A DNA stretch of 64,000 nucleotides from Megascapheus bottae (GCA_024803745.1 JANJXV010000190.1:1563501-1627500); one strand, 5' to 3'. Numbered from the stretch's first letter, positions 11,463 through 24,199 are shown. Numbers and translations are program-made. Notes: a model not told the origin generated them from the sequence alone.

Positions 11463-14289
11463 AACTTTTTTCCCCTTGAGTACTAACTTCTTCTCAAGGC
11501 AAGTGTGCTTCCATTCCAGGACTCCAGAATTCAGACACTCGAGTTCTCAAACTCCAAAGGAACGGCCCCTCCCCATCAAGGAAGGGACAGCAGCTCAGCC
11601 ACTCTGAGTTGCTGCTGGGGCCACCCTCTGTGTGTGTGTGTGTACACATGTACACATGCACGTGTACTCATATGTGTGCAAGTGTATGTGGCCAGGAATC
11701 ATTCCTCCAGAGCACAGGGATGGCACTCCTGACAGGCTGGGGGGGGGGGCTGAGGCCGACTGGCATATCCCTGCTGGGGAAGCAGGGTTTGCTGGTTCCT
11801 TGGCTCCTGGCTGCTGGTCCATACTCAAAGCAACTGCTCCTAGAGACTCATGGAGAAGTTCTGCTGGCCAGAATGGCCTGGGAGATGCTGGGCTCTGGAA
11901 GCAGAAGGGATGGAGGCTTCCCTTGGTGCCACTGGGGGAACTCATCTTGGCAGAGTGACATCAGCAACACTCTCCTCCCTGCCAGGCGCCACGGAATTCC
12001 CACCACAGGTGGCCTCTGGGCTCCCACTGAGCCAGCAGGACAGAAGGGACTCCAATCTGGAAGCAGGCAGAGCAGGCAAGTTGCAGGAAGGACAGGCCAA
12101 GTCTTAGACCTTCACAGACAAGTACAAAGGAAAAGTGGGCTGGCGTCCTCAGAGCTCCACCTAAGCCGGCAAAGGCCAAAAGAGGCCAGACTCCAGCAGG
12201 GAGCTGACAAGGACCCCTCCAGAGGAACTGAAGAGCCAGGCCTCTGAAACCTGATCCCCTGGGCCTGCCGAGCTGGAAGCCCCAGGAGGTGCCTGCCCAG
12301 TTCCCTAGACAGGAGGCATGCTGGAGGAAGGCTGCTGACCTCCGAGCTTTGAAGCCAGGACCCCCAATACAGATGCAAGCAAACAGGGCTTGGAAAATAA
12401 GCAGAGACATGCCAGGACTGGGAACGGCTCTTTGTGAGTCTCCTTCCAGATGTGAGAATCCAGGCAGCCCAGGAGAGCCTCTCAGAGACACGGAAGAACC
12501 TTAAACGCTTAAGTGAAGCCCTCCTTAAGGACTAACACGCTAATCATTTAAGCCAGCCCGACATCTTTACAAAATCAAGGAATTACCCAGAGCCTTTGTG
12601 CAGACACTGCTAAGTGAAGCCCTCTCCCCTGACATCACACGAAACAGCTCCAGCCCAGTTCATAAATCTCAAGACCCTGGGATGGATTTCATCTTTGCAG
12701 CAAAGACAGAAAAAAAATGACGTATGTGTAGAAGGGAGAGAAGAAAGGGCTGTGCACTGCTCTGAGTGTAATCTGCTGGCTGATCAGAGAGCTGGAGTCA
12801 CCACAGCCGGGGGAAAGCACTGGAGGAGGCAGCGTGGGGGGGCCTGGCCCAGGCCCAGCTCCACCCTGGGCACACAGACGCGGCAGGGAGCAAAGACAAG
12901 CAGACCCCAAGCACGAGGCTTGTCCACAGGGGCTGGGGCAGGCAACAACCCACATGCATTAGAGGAGCCGCTCGCTCGCTCCGCTCCGTTACAGACAGCA
13001 GGCGCTGCTCCTGGCTCCATCCTTCTTCATTTAATCCTTCTACCCTCCTAGGTCAGTTTTAGGATGATAGCGGAATTAAGTAGTAAGTACAAAGAACTCC
13101 CATAGCTGCTGGCCCCCAGTGCACACACGCGAGTGTACACACACACACACACACCTCCCCCATTAATGGCATTGGTCAGGCATTTGCCTTGAACTGACAT
13201 ATGGATCCTGACAGGATATGAATGAAAGCTGACGCTTGATATGAAGGCTGACTCCTGGCATTGCACTTCCTGTAGGTCTTGCAAAGGTGTGGTGGTTTGC
13301 TTCCATCCTGAGGGACTGCCCAGCACAGCAGGGCACCCCAGGTTCCCTCTGTCCTCTTGCCAGCCCCCCCTACCCCCCTATCCACCTTTAGTCCCAGACT
13401 CTCACTACCTCTGCCAGGATGGACCTGGCCAGGCTGGAATCACACCATCTGCAGTCTTTCCGCATGTGCGAATGTCCCTCTGTTTTCATCTCTGGATAAA
13501 ATGTCCCCATGCGCCACCATTTGCTTCTCCCCCCCCATCTCCATCCCCTGCAGGACAGCTGCCATAAACATTTGTTGGTACCTTTGCTTTCCATGGGGGT
13601 GGGGTAACCAGGAGGAGGAGGAGCTGGCTGCTAGGCAGTGTGGTTCTGCCATGCTCAGCTCTGAGGGAAGCTCACTACCTCCAGCGTGGCTGCACCCCTC
13701 TGCATTTCCAACCAGCAACCAGAGGGCATTCCACAATGCCACCGCCGCCAGGGCTGGCAGGGATTTGGATTTTGTCCATTTCAACAGGCTTGCTCTAATG
13801 TGAATGTGAAGTCTGAACGGAGGGGAGTCTAATCAGGTGACACAGCCAAGGAGGAAGGCAGAGGGAGGGAGCCGGAGTCCGACTTGGCAGCCTGTGGGTC
13901 GATTTTGCTTTCCCTGTAGACAAGTGGGATGCCACAGAAGTGTTGCTTTCTGAGGTACCGAGCAGGACAGCTGTGAGTCTACCACGTTCCTGGAGCCAGG
14001 CTCCAAGTACCCGAAAGGTCCCTGCCGTGACTTACACAGAGGAGAAGGCAGAGTCTCTTCTAAAACCCCTTTCAGCACGTTCCAATTCGCTCGACCATTT
14101 TCTAAGATCCATTCAAACAGGGCCGGCCGGGGCTGGCTACACAGAGAAGAGAGACTGCCCAGGACAGAGGCGGATGGGCGGGCTGCCCCAGGAAGGGCAG
14201 ACACGTGTGACCACCGCATGTCTGCACGACGGAAAACAACCGCAAAGGAAATCCCGAGTCTGGCCTTCTGGATGATCAATCTCAGTTTT
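11463..14289. other. Unremarkable intronic sequence
   Basis: Short GT/CA stretches occur at 11630-11690 and 13130-13155. A word near TAAGTGAAGCCCTC repeats at 12509 and 12611. No exon is recognised. Confidence 0.45.
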
Positions 14290-14365
14290 CACATTTTCTG
14301 TGGTGCTAGAGATGGAACTCAGGGTCACACTAGACCCATGTCCCCCCACCAAGCCCTGCCCACGC
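14290..14365 (-). mobile_element. Possible tRNA-type SINE remnant
   Basis: 'ggtgctagagatggaactca' resembles the inverted 'gggattgaacccagg' part of ID/B4-type elements. It is too short and diverged to be sure. Confidence 0.3.
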
Positions 14366-14633
14366 CCACGAAGGGACCATTTTTATCCAGACTCTTGGCC
14401 CTGCACTGGGAGTGATGTTGACAGGGTTAGGGCAGCCTTCTCTAGACTTGAACATACACTCAACTAGAATGCACGCTGGATTAGAATGCACACTGGACTA
14501 GGACGCACACCTGACATGCAGAGAGCTGGCTCTCCCAGGGGCTTCCGTTACTGTCTCCCTGCTGTGGTCCCAGAGATGCTGAGAGTCTGCCCTTCCAGGG
14601 ATGCTGGACATCAGTCTTCCCAGTCTACTGAAA

Positions 14634-14673
14634 ATACAACACAACACAACACAACACAACACAACACAACACT
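14634..14673. repeat. ACAAC pentanucleotide microsatellite
   Basis: About seven perfect copies of ACAAC. Confidence 0.92.
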
Positions 14674-14679
14674 GCAGCT

Positions 14680-16124
14680 GCAATGGAGCTACGAGAGGTG
14701 GCCATGCAGCCAGGAGGTAAAGAACAAAACAGAGGCAATAAACGATAGGAAAACCACTGGCAACAAAAGTCGGAAAACTTAACGGCAACCAGGGCAGTCA
14801 GATGCCAGCGCTGCCTGGGTGTGTGGGAGAGCCACGTGTGGGCTGTGGGGTGCCAGGAGCTGGAGTGAGAGTGGGGGCTTCCTGGGCTCTTTCCCAGCTT
14901 GGCATTGTAGGACCATCACACATCTGGTCTTCCCTGGGTTTTACTGTCCACAGCATTACTGCAGCCTCAAGTATTGTTTATGAACTGAGATTCCAAAAGG
15001 AAAAGAAAGAAAAAAAAATCCACCTTGAAGTCAGCACATGCATTTGCAGAGCTCCACAAGGAAGGAATTAGGCAGACAGGAAGTCGTCCAAACACAGGGA
15101 TGAAAAGAGCCCGGAGGAGTGCGTTTGAAACCTGAGAAGGCTGCTCTGAACTCTTCCCAAGACAAGAAACATCAAGGAGGGGAATGTAATTGCAAAGGGA
15201 TGTGGGGAGCAAAAGAATCCTAGTGGTAGGCAGGGAGAGGAGCCACTCCAGCACCCCAGCCTGAGCACCCCCCACACCGGCCCCGCACGGGCCTCGGTGA
15301 GGACTTGAACTGCCCCCCGGGGCGGCCATGTCCCAGATGGCGGGCCATTCCAGTGGTGGTCCCAAGACACTCGCCCCACCCACAGGGAATCCACGAAGAG
15401 CCCACGAGGATACGCCAGCCCAAGCCATACCCTGGACCTGACCAGGTGCTTTCCCCAAGCTCCCTCCTGCTTTGCCAAAACCCCCAGGCCTGCTCATGAG
15501 AAGGCTGGACTGTGCCCACCGCTAAAGTCCCCAAACAGCAGACGCTACCACCGAGGACTGAGCCCCCCCACCCCCTGCACAGTAAGAGCACACCAGACAG
15601 GACGACCTTCCGGTGAGATGCTGAGGCGAGGAGGGGAGCCGGGGTCTCCGGCTTCTCGTCTCTGCCTGACGTTCTCTCTCCTCAATCACATTTCTCCATG
15701 GCTTGTTTCTCTCCTTGGCTTAAAGCATTTTCTTCAAGGCTGACTGGTTTCTGATTTCCATGGCTTTGGTCTTAAAAGATTGTCATGCCAACTTGGAAAG
15801 AGGCCAAACTGTGGGCCAAATAGAAACATTCCGGGCAAAAGCCACAGAGCCTCAGCTCAGTCCCACCAGCTGTGCACAGCGCAGGAGACAAGGTGAGCCA
15901 GCCTCTGCCCTCGGCCCTGCCTCCAGGCGGCCCCCAGCGCGGCCAGGGGGTACTCTGGCGAGCACGCCCCCTCCAAAGCTGGGCAGAGAGGCCTCAGACG
16001 TAAGGATTGGCACTTCACTTGACACCAGCTCAGATGCAAGGAAGCCGAATCACCGCCACAGCTCGCAGATGGGCAGATGGCTAGCCAAGAGACTCTCCTC
16101 ATCCCCGGCACCCTGTTTTATCCT
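14680..16124. other. Unremarkable intronic sequence
   Basis: Moderately GC-rich around 15240-15360, with no island and no exon. Confidence 0.45.
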
Positions 16125-16740
16125 TGAGCCTAGTAAGGAGAGATTACACATTTGAGAGAAATGATACATATTTGGTATTTAATGTGGAGAGTCAAATAAG
16201 AGGAGTGGCTTATCAACCTTTCAGAAGAATGGTCTCGCTAGAAATAGGAACGACTTTAAATACACCAGAGCCACAACCGGGACTCCCTCCTCACAGGATA
16301 CTCCACCGCAGACGCTACCGAGCGGCTCGGCCTTCCTCCCACAGACAGGACGAGGGGAAGTCTCTACAATGGCCTGCTCTCCAAATAGCAAGCATCTATT
16401 TACATATGTTTATATTTAAATGCAGTATGAAAGGCATGCTTACAGTTCTATAAATTCAGCCTCCTCTCATCTAAATGGAAAAAAAAAAAAAAACAAACAA
16501 TTCTATTCTATCCAGTGCAGTGGTGTGACTAATAATTAAGGCAAAGCCACTTTCCCGTTTATTGCTCAATAGGAGACAAGTATTTTCACAATGAACTAGC
16601 TCTATTTATTCAAAAGCGCAAAACTGTAAACCCCAATACTACAGAGGCAAACTAGTGCTTGCTACCCCCACTGATCTAATTTAACGAGCTAGGATAAATA
16701 TTGTGGATAATTACCAATTAGATATTGGAGAGTATCTGCA
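16125..16740. promoter_or_regulatory. Candidate conserved non-coding block
   Basis: About 600 bp of AT-rich unique sequence interrupted by one poly-A run (about 16479-16493). Motifs include TAATAATTAAG, ATGTTTATATTTAAA (forkhead-like) and TTATTGCTCAATA (C/EBP-like). No repeat is recognisable. Confidence 0.33.
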
Positions 16741-17194
16741 CTCTGCGTTTCCAATGAGAAAATCCCACAAGAAGGAAGGTTTTAGAGTGGTGGGGTTGGT
16801 CTCCTGTCTCTCAGGCCTGCAGTGGGGTGGCTGAGCCCAGGGTGGAACCCCAGAACTCCCCCCCTCCCCGCCCCATGCTCCCTTCCTCCCTGGCTGGGTG
16901 CTCCGGAGCCCGTACTGGGCCCTCTCAGTGCCTCCCATTCCTATCTGTGGGATGGAGATGAAGCCAAAGCCATGAAGTGAGCTTCGGGGAGACAGCCCTG
17001 CCCGCGCTGCCTGTATCAGTCACTCCACGAGCCAGCTACCACTACTGGTGGCTTCTGTTTTCCTCCGTGACGGGAGGCCAGCCCGGGCCAGGATGAGCAT
17101 GGCGTGAGATGAGGTAGGAGTACACGCTGTTACCTCCCGAGGCCTGGGACCCCTGCTCGCCTGGCTGCGCCCCTGGGACGGGCCAGGCTGGGTC

Positions 17195-17275
17195 ACTGTG
17201 GCGATACTAGGACTTGAACTCAGCTCTACGCTCATTACAAAGGTGCTCTTCCCACTGAGCCACGCCCCCTGTCCT
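17195..17275 (-). mobile_element. tRNA-type SINE remnant, reverse
   Basis: 'actaggacttgaactcagct' and 'cactgagccacgccccctgt' are the inverted B- and A-box sides of a tRNA-derived SINE. Confidence 0.5.
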
Positions 17276-18303
17276 CATTTTTGTGGCCATTTGTCACATC
17301 CTCACACACACACACATACAGAGGCACAAACACAAATGCCACACCTCCACACACGCAACACATTCTTACACGCGCTCACGAACCAAACACACAACACACC
17401 ACCACCCATGCCTGCAATACGCTGGATGGGGCGCACATCCAGGATGCACATCCACGCCCCCACCCGTACACCAGGGAGCGACTTCCTACGCCTGGCTTGT
17501 TCTGAGCGAGGCGGGCCGCCTCAGCCTTGTGTCCCGCTGCCGGAAGACAGACTGGGACTCCTGCAGCCCGTGGCGCGCGGCCTGGAAGGTGGGGTCTGGC
17601 TGATTTCCAGGAGCCCAGGGAGCAGTGGTTCCTTGAAGACTAGAGTGATCTCTGGGACAGCTGCGGAACACGGTCCCCTCGGGGAGGAAATGAGGACAGA
17701 GAGGTGTGCAGGGAGGGCCAGCACCTGCTCACAGCCTGAGGCCTTGGGGTGACAGGTGTGGGGCACCAAGGAGGGGCGGGAGGGGCTGCCGCGGGGGAGG
17801 GAGGCGTCTGTCCTTTTCATCCCTTGAGAAAGGCAGCGGCGGTGCCAGAGGGCTTCGGCTTAGAACCTTGACATGTGAGAATTATACGGTCTATCACTTC
17901 TGAGGCAACCACTGCGCTGGCAGGAGGGAGAAGAAGAGCTGCTGCCCATACCGAAGGCGGAAGGCCAGTGTGGCTCTGGGCTGGGCACACCCAGCTGGAG
18001 GGCCTTCTGCTCGTCTCTCCTGTCACCTGGCTGGCTGCGTCAACTGTGCACTGCTCAGGAGAGGTGTCACACACCCACGTGGGCCTTGGAGAGGAGGACT
18101 CCCCACCTGGACGGGGGGAAGCCGCAGGTTTGCTAGCGTCATGAAAAGGCCAGCCCCCCCCCCCGAGCATCAGAAGGGATGTGGGGCTCTCTGCGGGCCT
18201 AAGACACGAAAAGCTTAAATAAGCACGGGAGCGAGTCCTCCCCTCCCCCCCACATGAATCAGAGCCAGAGTCTGAAACCATCCACCGCATAAAAATGCCA
18301 TTG

Positions 18304-18497
18304 GGAGGGCTGCAAGTGTGGCCCAGTGGTAGAGGGCTTGCCTGGCATGCATGAAGACCCGGGTTTGATTCCTGATCCCACAGACACAGAAAAAAAGCCG
18401 GAAGTGGTGCTGAGGCTCAAGTGCTAGAGTGCTAACCTTGAGAAAATCCAACAACAGTGCTCAGGTCCTGAGCTTGAGCCCAGGACTGGCAAAAAAC
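18304..18497 (+). mobile_element. tRNA-derived ID-like SINE, plus strand
   Basis: Same family as the copy at 9743. It has 'cccagtggtagagggcttgc', B box GGTTTGATTCC (18362-18372), 'gtggtgctgaggctcaagtg' and a terminal 'gactggcaaaaaa'. Confidence 0.82.
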
Positions 18498-18639
18498 ATT
18501 CCATTGGGAGAAAAGTCACACCGTGACATCATTGGCCTCTGTTGTCACTGCTCTGTGGTGAGGTACCTGCTGCTAAACGTCCAAAGATGCACTGTGGGGA
18601 CACGGACACCACATTTATGCTCACAACTGTTGGGCAAAT

Positions 18640-18745
18640 AGAGAGGAGAGGGGAGGAGAGGGAAGGGGAGGGGAGAGGAGAAGGGAGGGGAGGGGAGGGG
18701 AGGAGACACAGGAGAGGGAGACGAGGGGAGGACACACACAGGAAG
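18640..18745. repeat. Purine-rich GGGGA/GGAGA tract
   Basis: About 100 bp of nearly pure purine on the plus strand. It is a potential triplex-forming mirror repeat. Confidence 0.85.
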
Positions 18746-18892
18746 GGAAGATGGACAGAAGAGGCCCTGGAGACGCACAGGGCTACGTGGCCAGCTCCTG
18801 AGGAGAAGCAAAGTGCTCCAGGGAGACATGAGCTTCACCAGTAATGCCACTTTTTTTTTAAATATAAACACAAGATCTGAAATAAAGATGAA

Positions 18893-19150
18893 AACACCGG
18901 CATGGGTGTGCTGGCATTGAGGCTTGTACTCTGAACCTCGTGTTTTCTTCCTTGGCATTTTCCTTGGCTCCAGGCTGTCATTCCACCATTTGAACCACAC
19001 CTCCACTTTAGGGGGTCTTTTTTTGCTGGTAAACTGGAAATGATTGTCTAGTCTCTTGAATTTATCTGCACAGACCGGCCTCAGACCTTGATCCTTAGCT
19101 CTCTGCCTCCTCAGTGGCTGGATGCCAGGTATGAGCCATCACTGCCTGAC
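18893..19150 (-). mobile_element. Dimeric SINE, reverse, diverged
   Basis: 'cattgaggcttgtactctga', 'ccaccatttgaaccacacct', 'gctctctgcctcctcagtgg' and 'ccaggtatgagccatcactg' are the inverted right and left modules in the expected order. Confidence 0.65.
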
Positions 19151-19384
19151 ACAAACATGCAATTGCAATGTTTGTAATTTTGTGATAAATGCTACTTTGT
19201 ATTACTATTATTTTCTAGTTTAAAATTGCTACATTGTATAGGCTTTTTTGTGTTTATTTTTTTAAGGCATACATATGGAAGTCCAGTGCCTTCTAAAGCT
19301 TTCTTTAAAATCTGACCTTGATTGACCCCAGAGGAATCTATTTCCTGTTAAAAGAAGTTGTCTTCCACTGTGGGCACAGAGCCG

Positions 19385-19460
19385 GGTCAGGAGGCGAGGG
19401 AGATGGGAGGGGGGAGGGAGGAGGGAGGACGAGGGAGAGAGGAGGGAGGAGGAGGACTTC
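19385..19460. repeat. Purine-rich GGGA/GGA tract
   Basis: A GGGAGGA-type stretch with few pyrimidines. Confidence 0.8.
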
Positions 19461-19929
19461 AATCTATCCCAGAGCCTGCCATGAGTATGACATGAACTTC
19501 TTCACAGCAACCCATTAGAGTAGGCTTGTGAAGTCCCCAGGTCACATCAGAAGCTGACTGCTGGTTACCATGTGCTCTTGGCAGAGGGGACGCAGCTCAC
19601 TGTCAGTTCAATCAGATGTCTGCCACAGCAGAGGCCACACCAGAGACACAGGGCAGGTCTGTGCACAGGCCTTGGTATGCCTTCATGCTGTGTACACGTG
19701 TGTATGCGTGTGTACGTGTGTGTGTGTCTTGTACATGCTGTGTGCATGTGTGTCTGCATCTCTGTGTCTGAGGAACATTTCTTTCTGCTGGGATATCTTG
19801 GGACAGCACCATTAATGGCCTCCATGTGCCTTCTCTGAGGGTCCAGTGCTGCCAAGCCCCCATCTCCTCCAAGTTGCAAGTCAGAGCCAGCAGGAGGTAA
19901 CAGCAGCCCAGGGCTCCAGCTGGACAGCC

Positions 19930-20915
19930 CAACTTGCAGGCTTAGCCTCCCCAAGGCAGGCTTCCCCCCAAGACAGGTCTCCCCCCAAGGAAGGCCTCCC
20001 CCCAAGGCCAGCCTCCTCAAGGCAGGTATCCCCCCAAGGAAAGCCTCCCCCCAACGCCAGCCTCCCCAAGACAGGTATCCCCACAAGAAAGGCCTCCCCC
20101 AAGACAGGCCTCCACCCAAGGAAAGCCTCCCCCCAAAGCCAGCCTCCCCAAGACAGGTATCCCCACAAGAAAGGCCTCCCCCAAGACAGGCCTCCCCCCA
20201 AGGAAAGCCTCCCCCCAAAGCCAGCCTCCCCAAGACAGGTATCCCCACAAGAAAGGCCTCCCCCAAGACAGGCCTCCCCCCAAGGAAGGCCTCCTCGCAA
20301 AGCCAGCCTCCCCCAAGACAGGCCTCCCCCTAAAGCCAGCCTCCCCCAAGGCAGGTATCCCCCAAGGCAGGCCTCCCCCCAAAGCCAGCCTCCCCAAGAC
20401 AGGTATCCCCCCAAGGAAGGCCTCCCCAAAGACAGACCTCCCCCCAAGGAAGGCCTCCCACCAAAGCCAGCCTCCCCCAAGACAGGCCTCCCCCCAAGGA
20501 AGGCCTCCCCCCAAAGCCAGCCTCCCCCAAGACAGACCTCCCCCCAAGGAAGGCCTCCCCCCAAAGTCAGCCTCCCCCAAGGCAGGTATCCCCCAAGGTG
20601 AACCTCCCCCCAAGGCAGGTATCCCCAAGGCAGGCCTCCCCCCAAGGCCAGCCTCCCCAAGGCAGGTATCCCCCAAGGTAAGCCTCCCCCCAAAGTCAGC
20701 CTCCCCAAGGCAGGTGTCTCCCCAAGGCAGGCCTCCCTCCAAAGACAGCCTCCCCAAAGACAGGCCTCCCCCAAAGCCAGCCTCCCCCAAGACAGGCCTC
20801 CCCCAAAAGCCAGCCTCCCCCAAGACAGGCCTCCTCCCAAGGCAGGCCTCCCCCAAAGCTAGCCTCCCCCAAGACAGGCCTCCCCCGAAGGCAGGCCTCC
20901 CCCCAAGGCAGGTCT
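19930..20915. repeat. Roughly 1-kb minisatellite of ~20-bp units with an 82-bp higher-order repeat
   Basis: About 50 units of the type GGCCTCCCCCCAAGRMA fill this block. Part of it has a clear higher-order structure. The landmark CCTCCCCAAGACAGGTAT recurs at 20061, 20143 and 20225, an 82-bp period of four ~20-bp subunits, and the copies are almost identical. The plus strand is C/A-rich. The minus strand, which is the TMEM132C sense strand, carries runs of four to six G about every 15-20 nt. Long reading frames on both strands (251, 319 and 329 codons) arise only because the units lack stop codons. Confidence 0.93.
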
Positions 20916-21204
20916 TAAGATGGATTTCTCCCCAAGATGGTGGCCTGTTCCTGCTCTGAACACAGGAGAATAAAGGGAAGCACAGGGTGTCACTCCTCCT
21001 AGACACAAGGCCTTGGGAACTCCAGATTTTGGTCCCAAGGAAGTGGTATTTTCACAAGCCCATGTTCTAATCCTCCAGCCCCAGGCACCTGTCCCAGCCA
21101 CCTTCCCTCAGACAGGGGCCTGAGGCGCTGAAGTCACGGGCTCAGGCTCACTTGCCAAGGGTTCTGCTCCAGCTTCCTCACTGCCTTCGATTTTCCACAA
21201 CTCC

Positions 21205-21345
21205 CTGCCAGGGTTTGCTGAGATCACAGCATTAAAGCAAATTTGTTTTGTTTTGTTTTTGTTTTAAATAGAAAACACATTTAGCCATGTTAATATTACA
21301 GTTCTATCTCTGTACAAATTGACAGTTCATCTGCATTAGAGTGAA
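21205..21345. promoter_or_regulatory. Small candidate conserved block next to a GTTTT repeat
   Basis: Unique AT-rich sequence (for example TTAGCCATGTTAATATTACAG) surrounds a short GTTTT microsatellite at 21243-21265. Confidence 0.2.
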
Positions 21346-21354
21346 TTGTGACAT

Positions 21355-21445
21355 TTCTTTTCTTTCTTTCTTTTTTCTTCTTGCTGGTCCTTGGTCTTGA
21401 ACTCAGGGCTGACACTCTACCACTTGAGCCACAGCTCCACTTCCT
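21355..21445 (-). mobile_element. SINE right-module fragment, reverse
   Basis: 'ggtccttggtcttgaactca' and 'accacttgagccacagctcc' match the inverted ID-like right module. The left half is missing. Confidence 0.6.
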
Positions 21446-22203
21446 GACACTTCTTAGAGGAGACATGGCGACACTTCTCGGATCCTAGGCTGCCCTCAAT
21501 CAACTTCTGATGAGTCTGGGGTAAGCAGAAATCCGAGGCCAAGGAAAGCAGAGTCCCCACGGAAATGGGGACAGGGGACAGGGGAGGAGAACCAGAGTGA
21601 AACAGGGCTCCGGGGCTCACCACACCACAGCCAGCCTGGGGAGAAGCTCTGCCCGCAAAGTGAGCAGGGCAACCTGACGCAGGAATCCCCTGCACGCAGC
21701 CCTGGCACATCACACTTGGTCTGAATCACAGTGCTATCTGGGTCTGCGGCCCTCGTGGAAAGCAGCAGTCACTGCTCTGCCCCTGTGGTCAGCTTCCACC
21801 ACACACTGTGGTCCTCCAGTGACCCATGCTTCTCCCTGGAGGGTCTCTCCCTGCACTGGCTCCCGTACACGCCAGCCTGTGCTCAGCAGCTGGGGGTGCT
21901 GGCGTGGCAGTTTCCAGGGGGTCAGATTCTCCTCTTTGATCACAGCCGTGTTTGCCTGTGTGTGTGTCCTTTCCCATCTCGTCTCCCCCGCTCTGTGGCC
22001 GCGAGTCATGGCTGCCCACCCCAGCACCCCTCCCCTCCACCCGGCCGTGTGTGCACCACGACTGAGAGAGAGAGGAAGAGCGACGTGCACGCTGCCCACC
22101 TGCCTGGCGATGCGATTTCACAGGTAGGCAGAGGGGTTCAGGGAGGCACAGAAGCGAAGGAAAACATGGGCAAGCATCACAAGTAAATTTACTTCTCAGA
22201 ATT

Positions 22204-22291
22204 GGAGGAGGAGGGGGCGGGAGGAGGAGGAGGGGGGGAGGAGGAGGAGGAGGAGGAGGAAGAGGAGGAGGGGGAGGAGGAGGAGGAGGAA
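22204..22291. repeat. GAG trinucleotide microsatellite
   Basis: About 88 bp of (GGA)n with short G-run interruptions. The poly-Glu frame that runs through it is not a gene. Confidence 0.93.
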
Positions 22292-22561
22292 CAGGAACAT
22301 GAACTACGTTATGCTTTACTGAAAATACAATTAATTCCGGGCTGCTGTCTCGCTATGTTGTGGAAGGGGGAAAAGGCATCATGGAGTAGTGAGAATTTGA
22401 AGAGTGAATGTGTGATGTGTCCTTCAGCACCTCTGCCTCGTTTCTGGCCAGCTCGTCTGGGGATAAAGGTGACAGAGGCCAGTGTAGCCCCTCTTCCACA
22501 TCCCCTTCCCCAGGGCACAGATTGTTTTGTCCTGTGGCAGGGCCTGTCGTTCAGTAATCTG

Positions 22562-22646
22562 ATTCCTTCCTTCCTTCCTTCCTTCCTTCCTTCCTTCCTT
22601 CCTTCCCTCCTTCCCTCCTTCCCTCCCTCCCTCCCTCCTTCCTTCT
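22562..22646. repeat. CCTT/CCCT tetranucleotide microsatellite
   Basis: A (CCTT)n tract turning into (CCCT)n on its right side, next to an inverted SINE. Confidence 0.93.
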
Positions 22647-22664
22647 TTTGTGCAGGGAGCTCTC

Positions 22665-22848
22665 CCTTACCTTTTTCCCTCAAGGCTGGTGTTCTGCCAC
22701 TTTAGTCATAGCTCCACTTTTGGCAGGTGAACTGGAGACAAGAGTTCACAGACTTTCCTGCCTGTACTTGCTTCCGACTGCAGTCCTCAGATCTCCGTTT
22801 CCTGGGTAGCAGGATTTGGGCTGAGCCACCACCAGTGTCAGCTTCCAT
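22665..22848 (-). mobile_element. Dimeric SINE, reverse
   Basis: 'ttttccctcaaggctggtgt', 'cagtcctcagatctccgttt' and 'gggctgagccaccaccagtg' mark an inverted element. Its T-rich side abuts the CCTT microsatellite, which probably grew from its tail. Confidence 0.65.
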
Positions 22849-23166
22849 TGCACCCCTTACACACTGATTCCTCTTTCAGAGCTGGAGGTGGAGCCCAGCT
22901 TCTGGGATTCGCTCAGCACACACTGCAGCACCGGGTGACATCCCCAACACCCTCAGTTCATGCTTACAGGGATCAGTACCATAACCTCAACAAACCCAGC
23001 CACAGGCAAGTCCCTGTCTTATTTCCACCCCTAAAAATCTGCTCAGCCATCATCTCACTTCCCACACGGACTCTTAGGAGCAGAAGATGGGAGACGGACT
23101 CACAGCCGTGTGGTGCTGCAGGGGACCCACAGTGAATCTCCATGTGGCAGGCAGCTTCCAAGGCAA

Positions 23167-23169
<3 letters not shown>

Positions 23170-23220
<51 letters not shown>

Positions 23221-23238
23221 AAGAGAGAGAGAGAGAGC
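23170..23238. repeat. GT then GA compound microsatellite
   Basis: About 42 bp of (GT)n followed by about 27 bp of GA-rich repeat. Confidence 0.93.
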
Positions 23239-24199
23239 GCACGCATGCACCTGTGTGTGATATGTTCTTATATTCACAGGCCTGCATTTTGCTTCCCCAC
23301 CTTTCCCCCTCTCTTCTTCTCTTAGGGGTCCCCACGCACTTTGCAGAGGTCTCCAGCTCCCGGGGCAGCCCTGGCCCAGATGCAGGGTATAGTTGGGCCC
23401 ATGCTCTCAACTCTGGCTCCCTCCAGGGCCGTGTCTTGCAAGGGAATTGCATTTTCTCCCCCAGTCTTGGCCACACGCTGGTCCCTGAGCCACACTCTGT
23501 TACTGTGCTTATTGGCAAAGCTCACAGATTCCATCAAGAGCCTGGGAGGCGACAGAGGTGCATCTATCAGCAATCTAATTCCACACGCCTGTTGCAAGGA
23601 GCCAGCATTATCGCAGCGAAGACTCGCCTCCTGCTATATTGATTTTTATATTAACAATAAAAGACAGCCAATCCTCAACCAGAGAGGCTGTAAAGAGAAG
23701 ATGAACATCCGGGCTTCCACCTTGGACTGCAGTCCGTGAATCTTCTCTTCCTGAAATTCTCACGTTGTCACACTCGAAGACCCTGAGGGTTGAGGGTCTG
23801 TCTCCCTTCCAGGGACAGTGGCCCAAGCCAGTCTTTGGAGAATGGACCCTAACTCTTCCCCTTCCACACCAGGTCCAGACTCAGGCAACTCAGCTGCCTT
23901 TAATGCACAGTTCCCTTGGCTCCTGCTCTTTTTTTTCCCCCTGAATGGAGACAGGAACGAGTGGAAATGCTTCTCCTGGAGTTGCACATCAAATCCTGCC
24001 TTGCTCTTCAAGTTTTCTCCCAGGACACTCTCCATGAATCCCCCATCTGAAGATGGCTATTAGCTGCTTGCATGCTTGTATACACCGTGCTGTCTCCATC
24101 CACTAGTCACACAGCTCAGAGAGTGGGGCCTCTCCACGCTTGCTTCTAGCTGCACCTGCTACCCCAGGTGCGTGGCACTGGATGCAGGCCGAGCAGGGT

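Noticed and set aside
19930..20915. CRISPR-like regular repeats
   Set aside because: The repeats are contiguous with no unique spacers, and the DNA is mammalian.
19846..21006. Long reading frames on both strands (251, 319 and 329 codons) over the 20-kb minisatellite
   Set aside because: Products are pure repeat translations (Pro/Ser/Lys or Gly/Leu/Trp periodic), open in several frames because the unit lacks stop codons. No start context or conservation is visible.
22202..22705. 167-codon frame with poly-Glu start
   Set aside because: It is a translation of the GAG and CCTT microsatellites joined by unique DNA.
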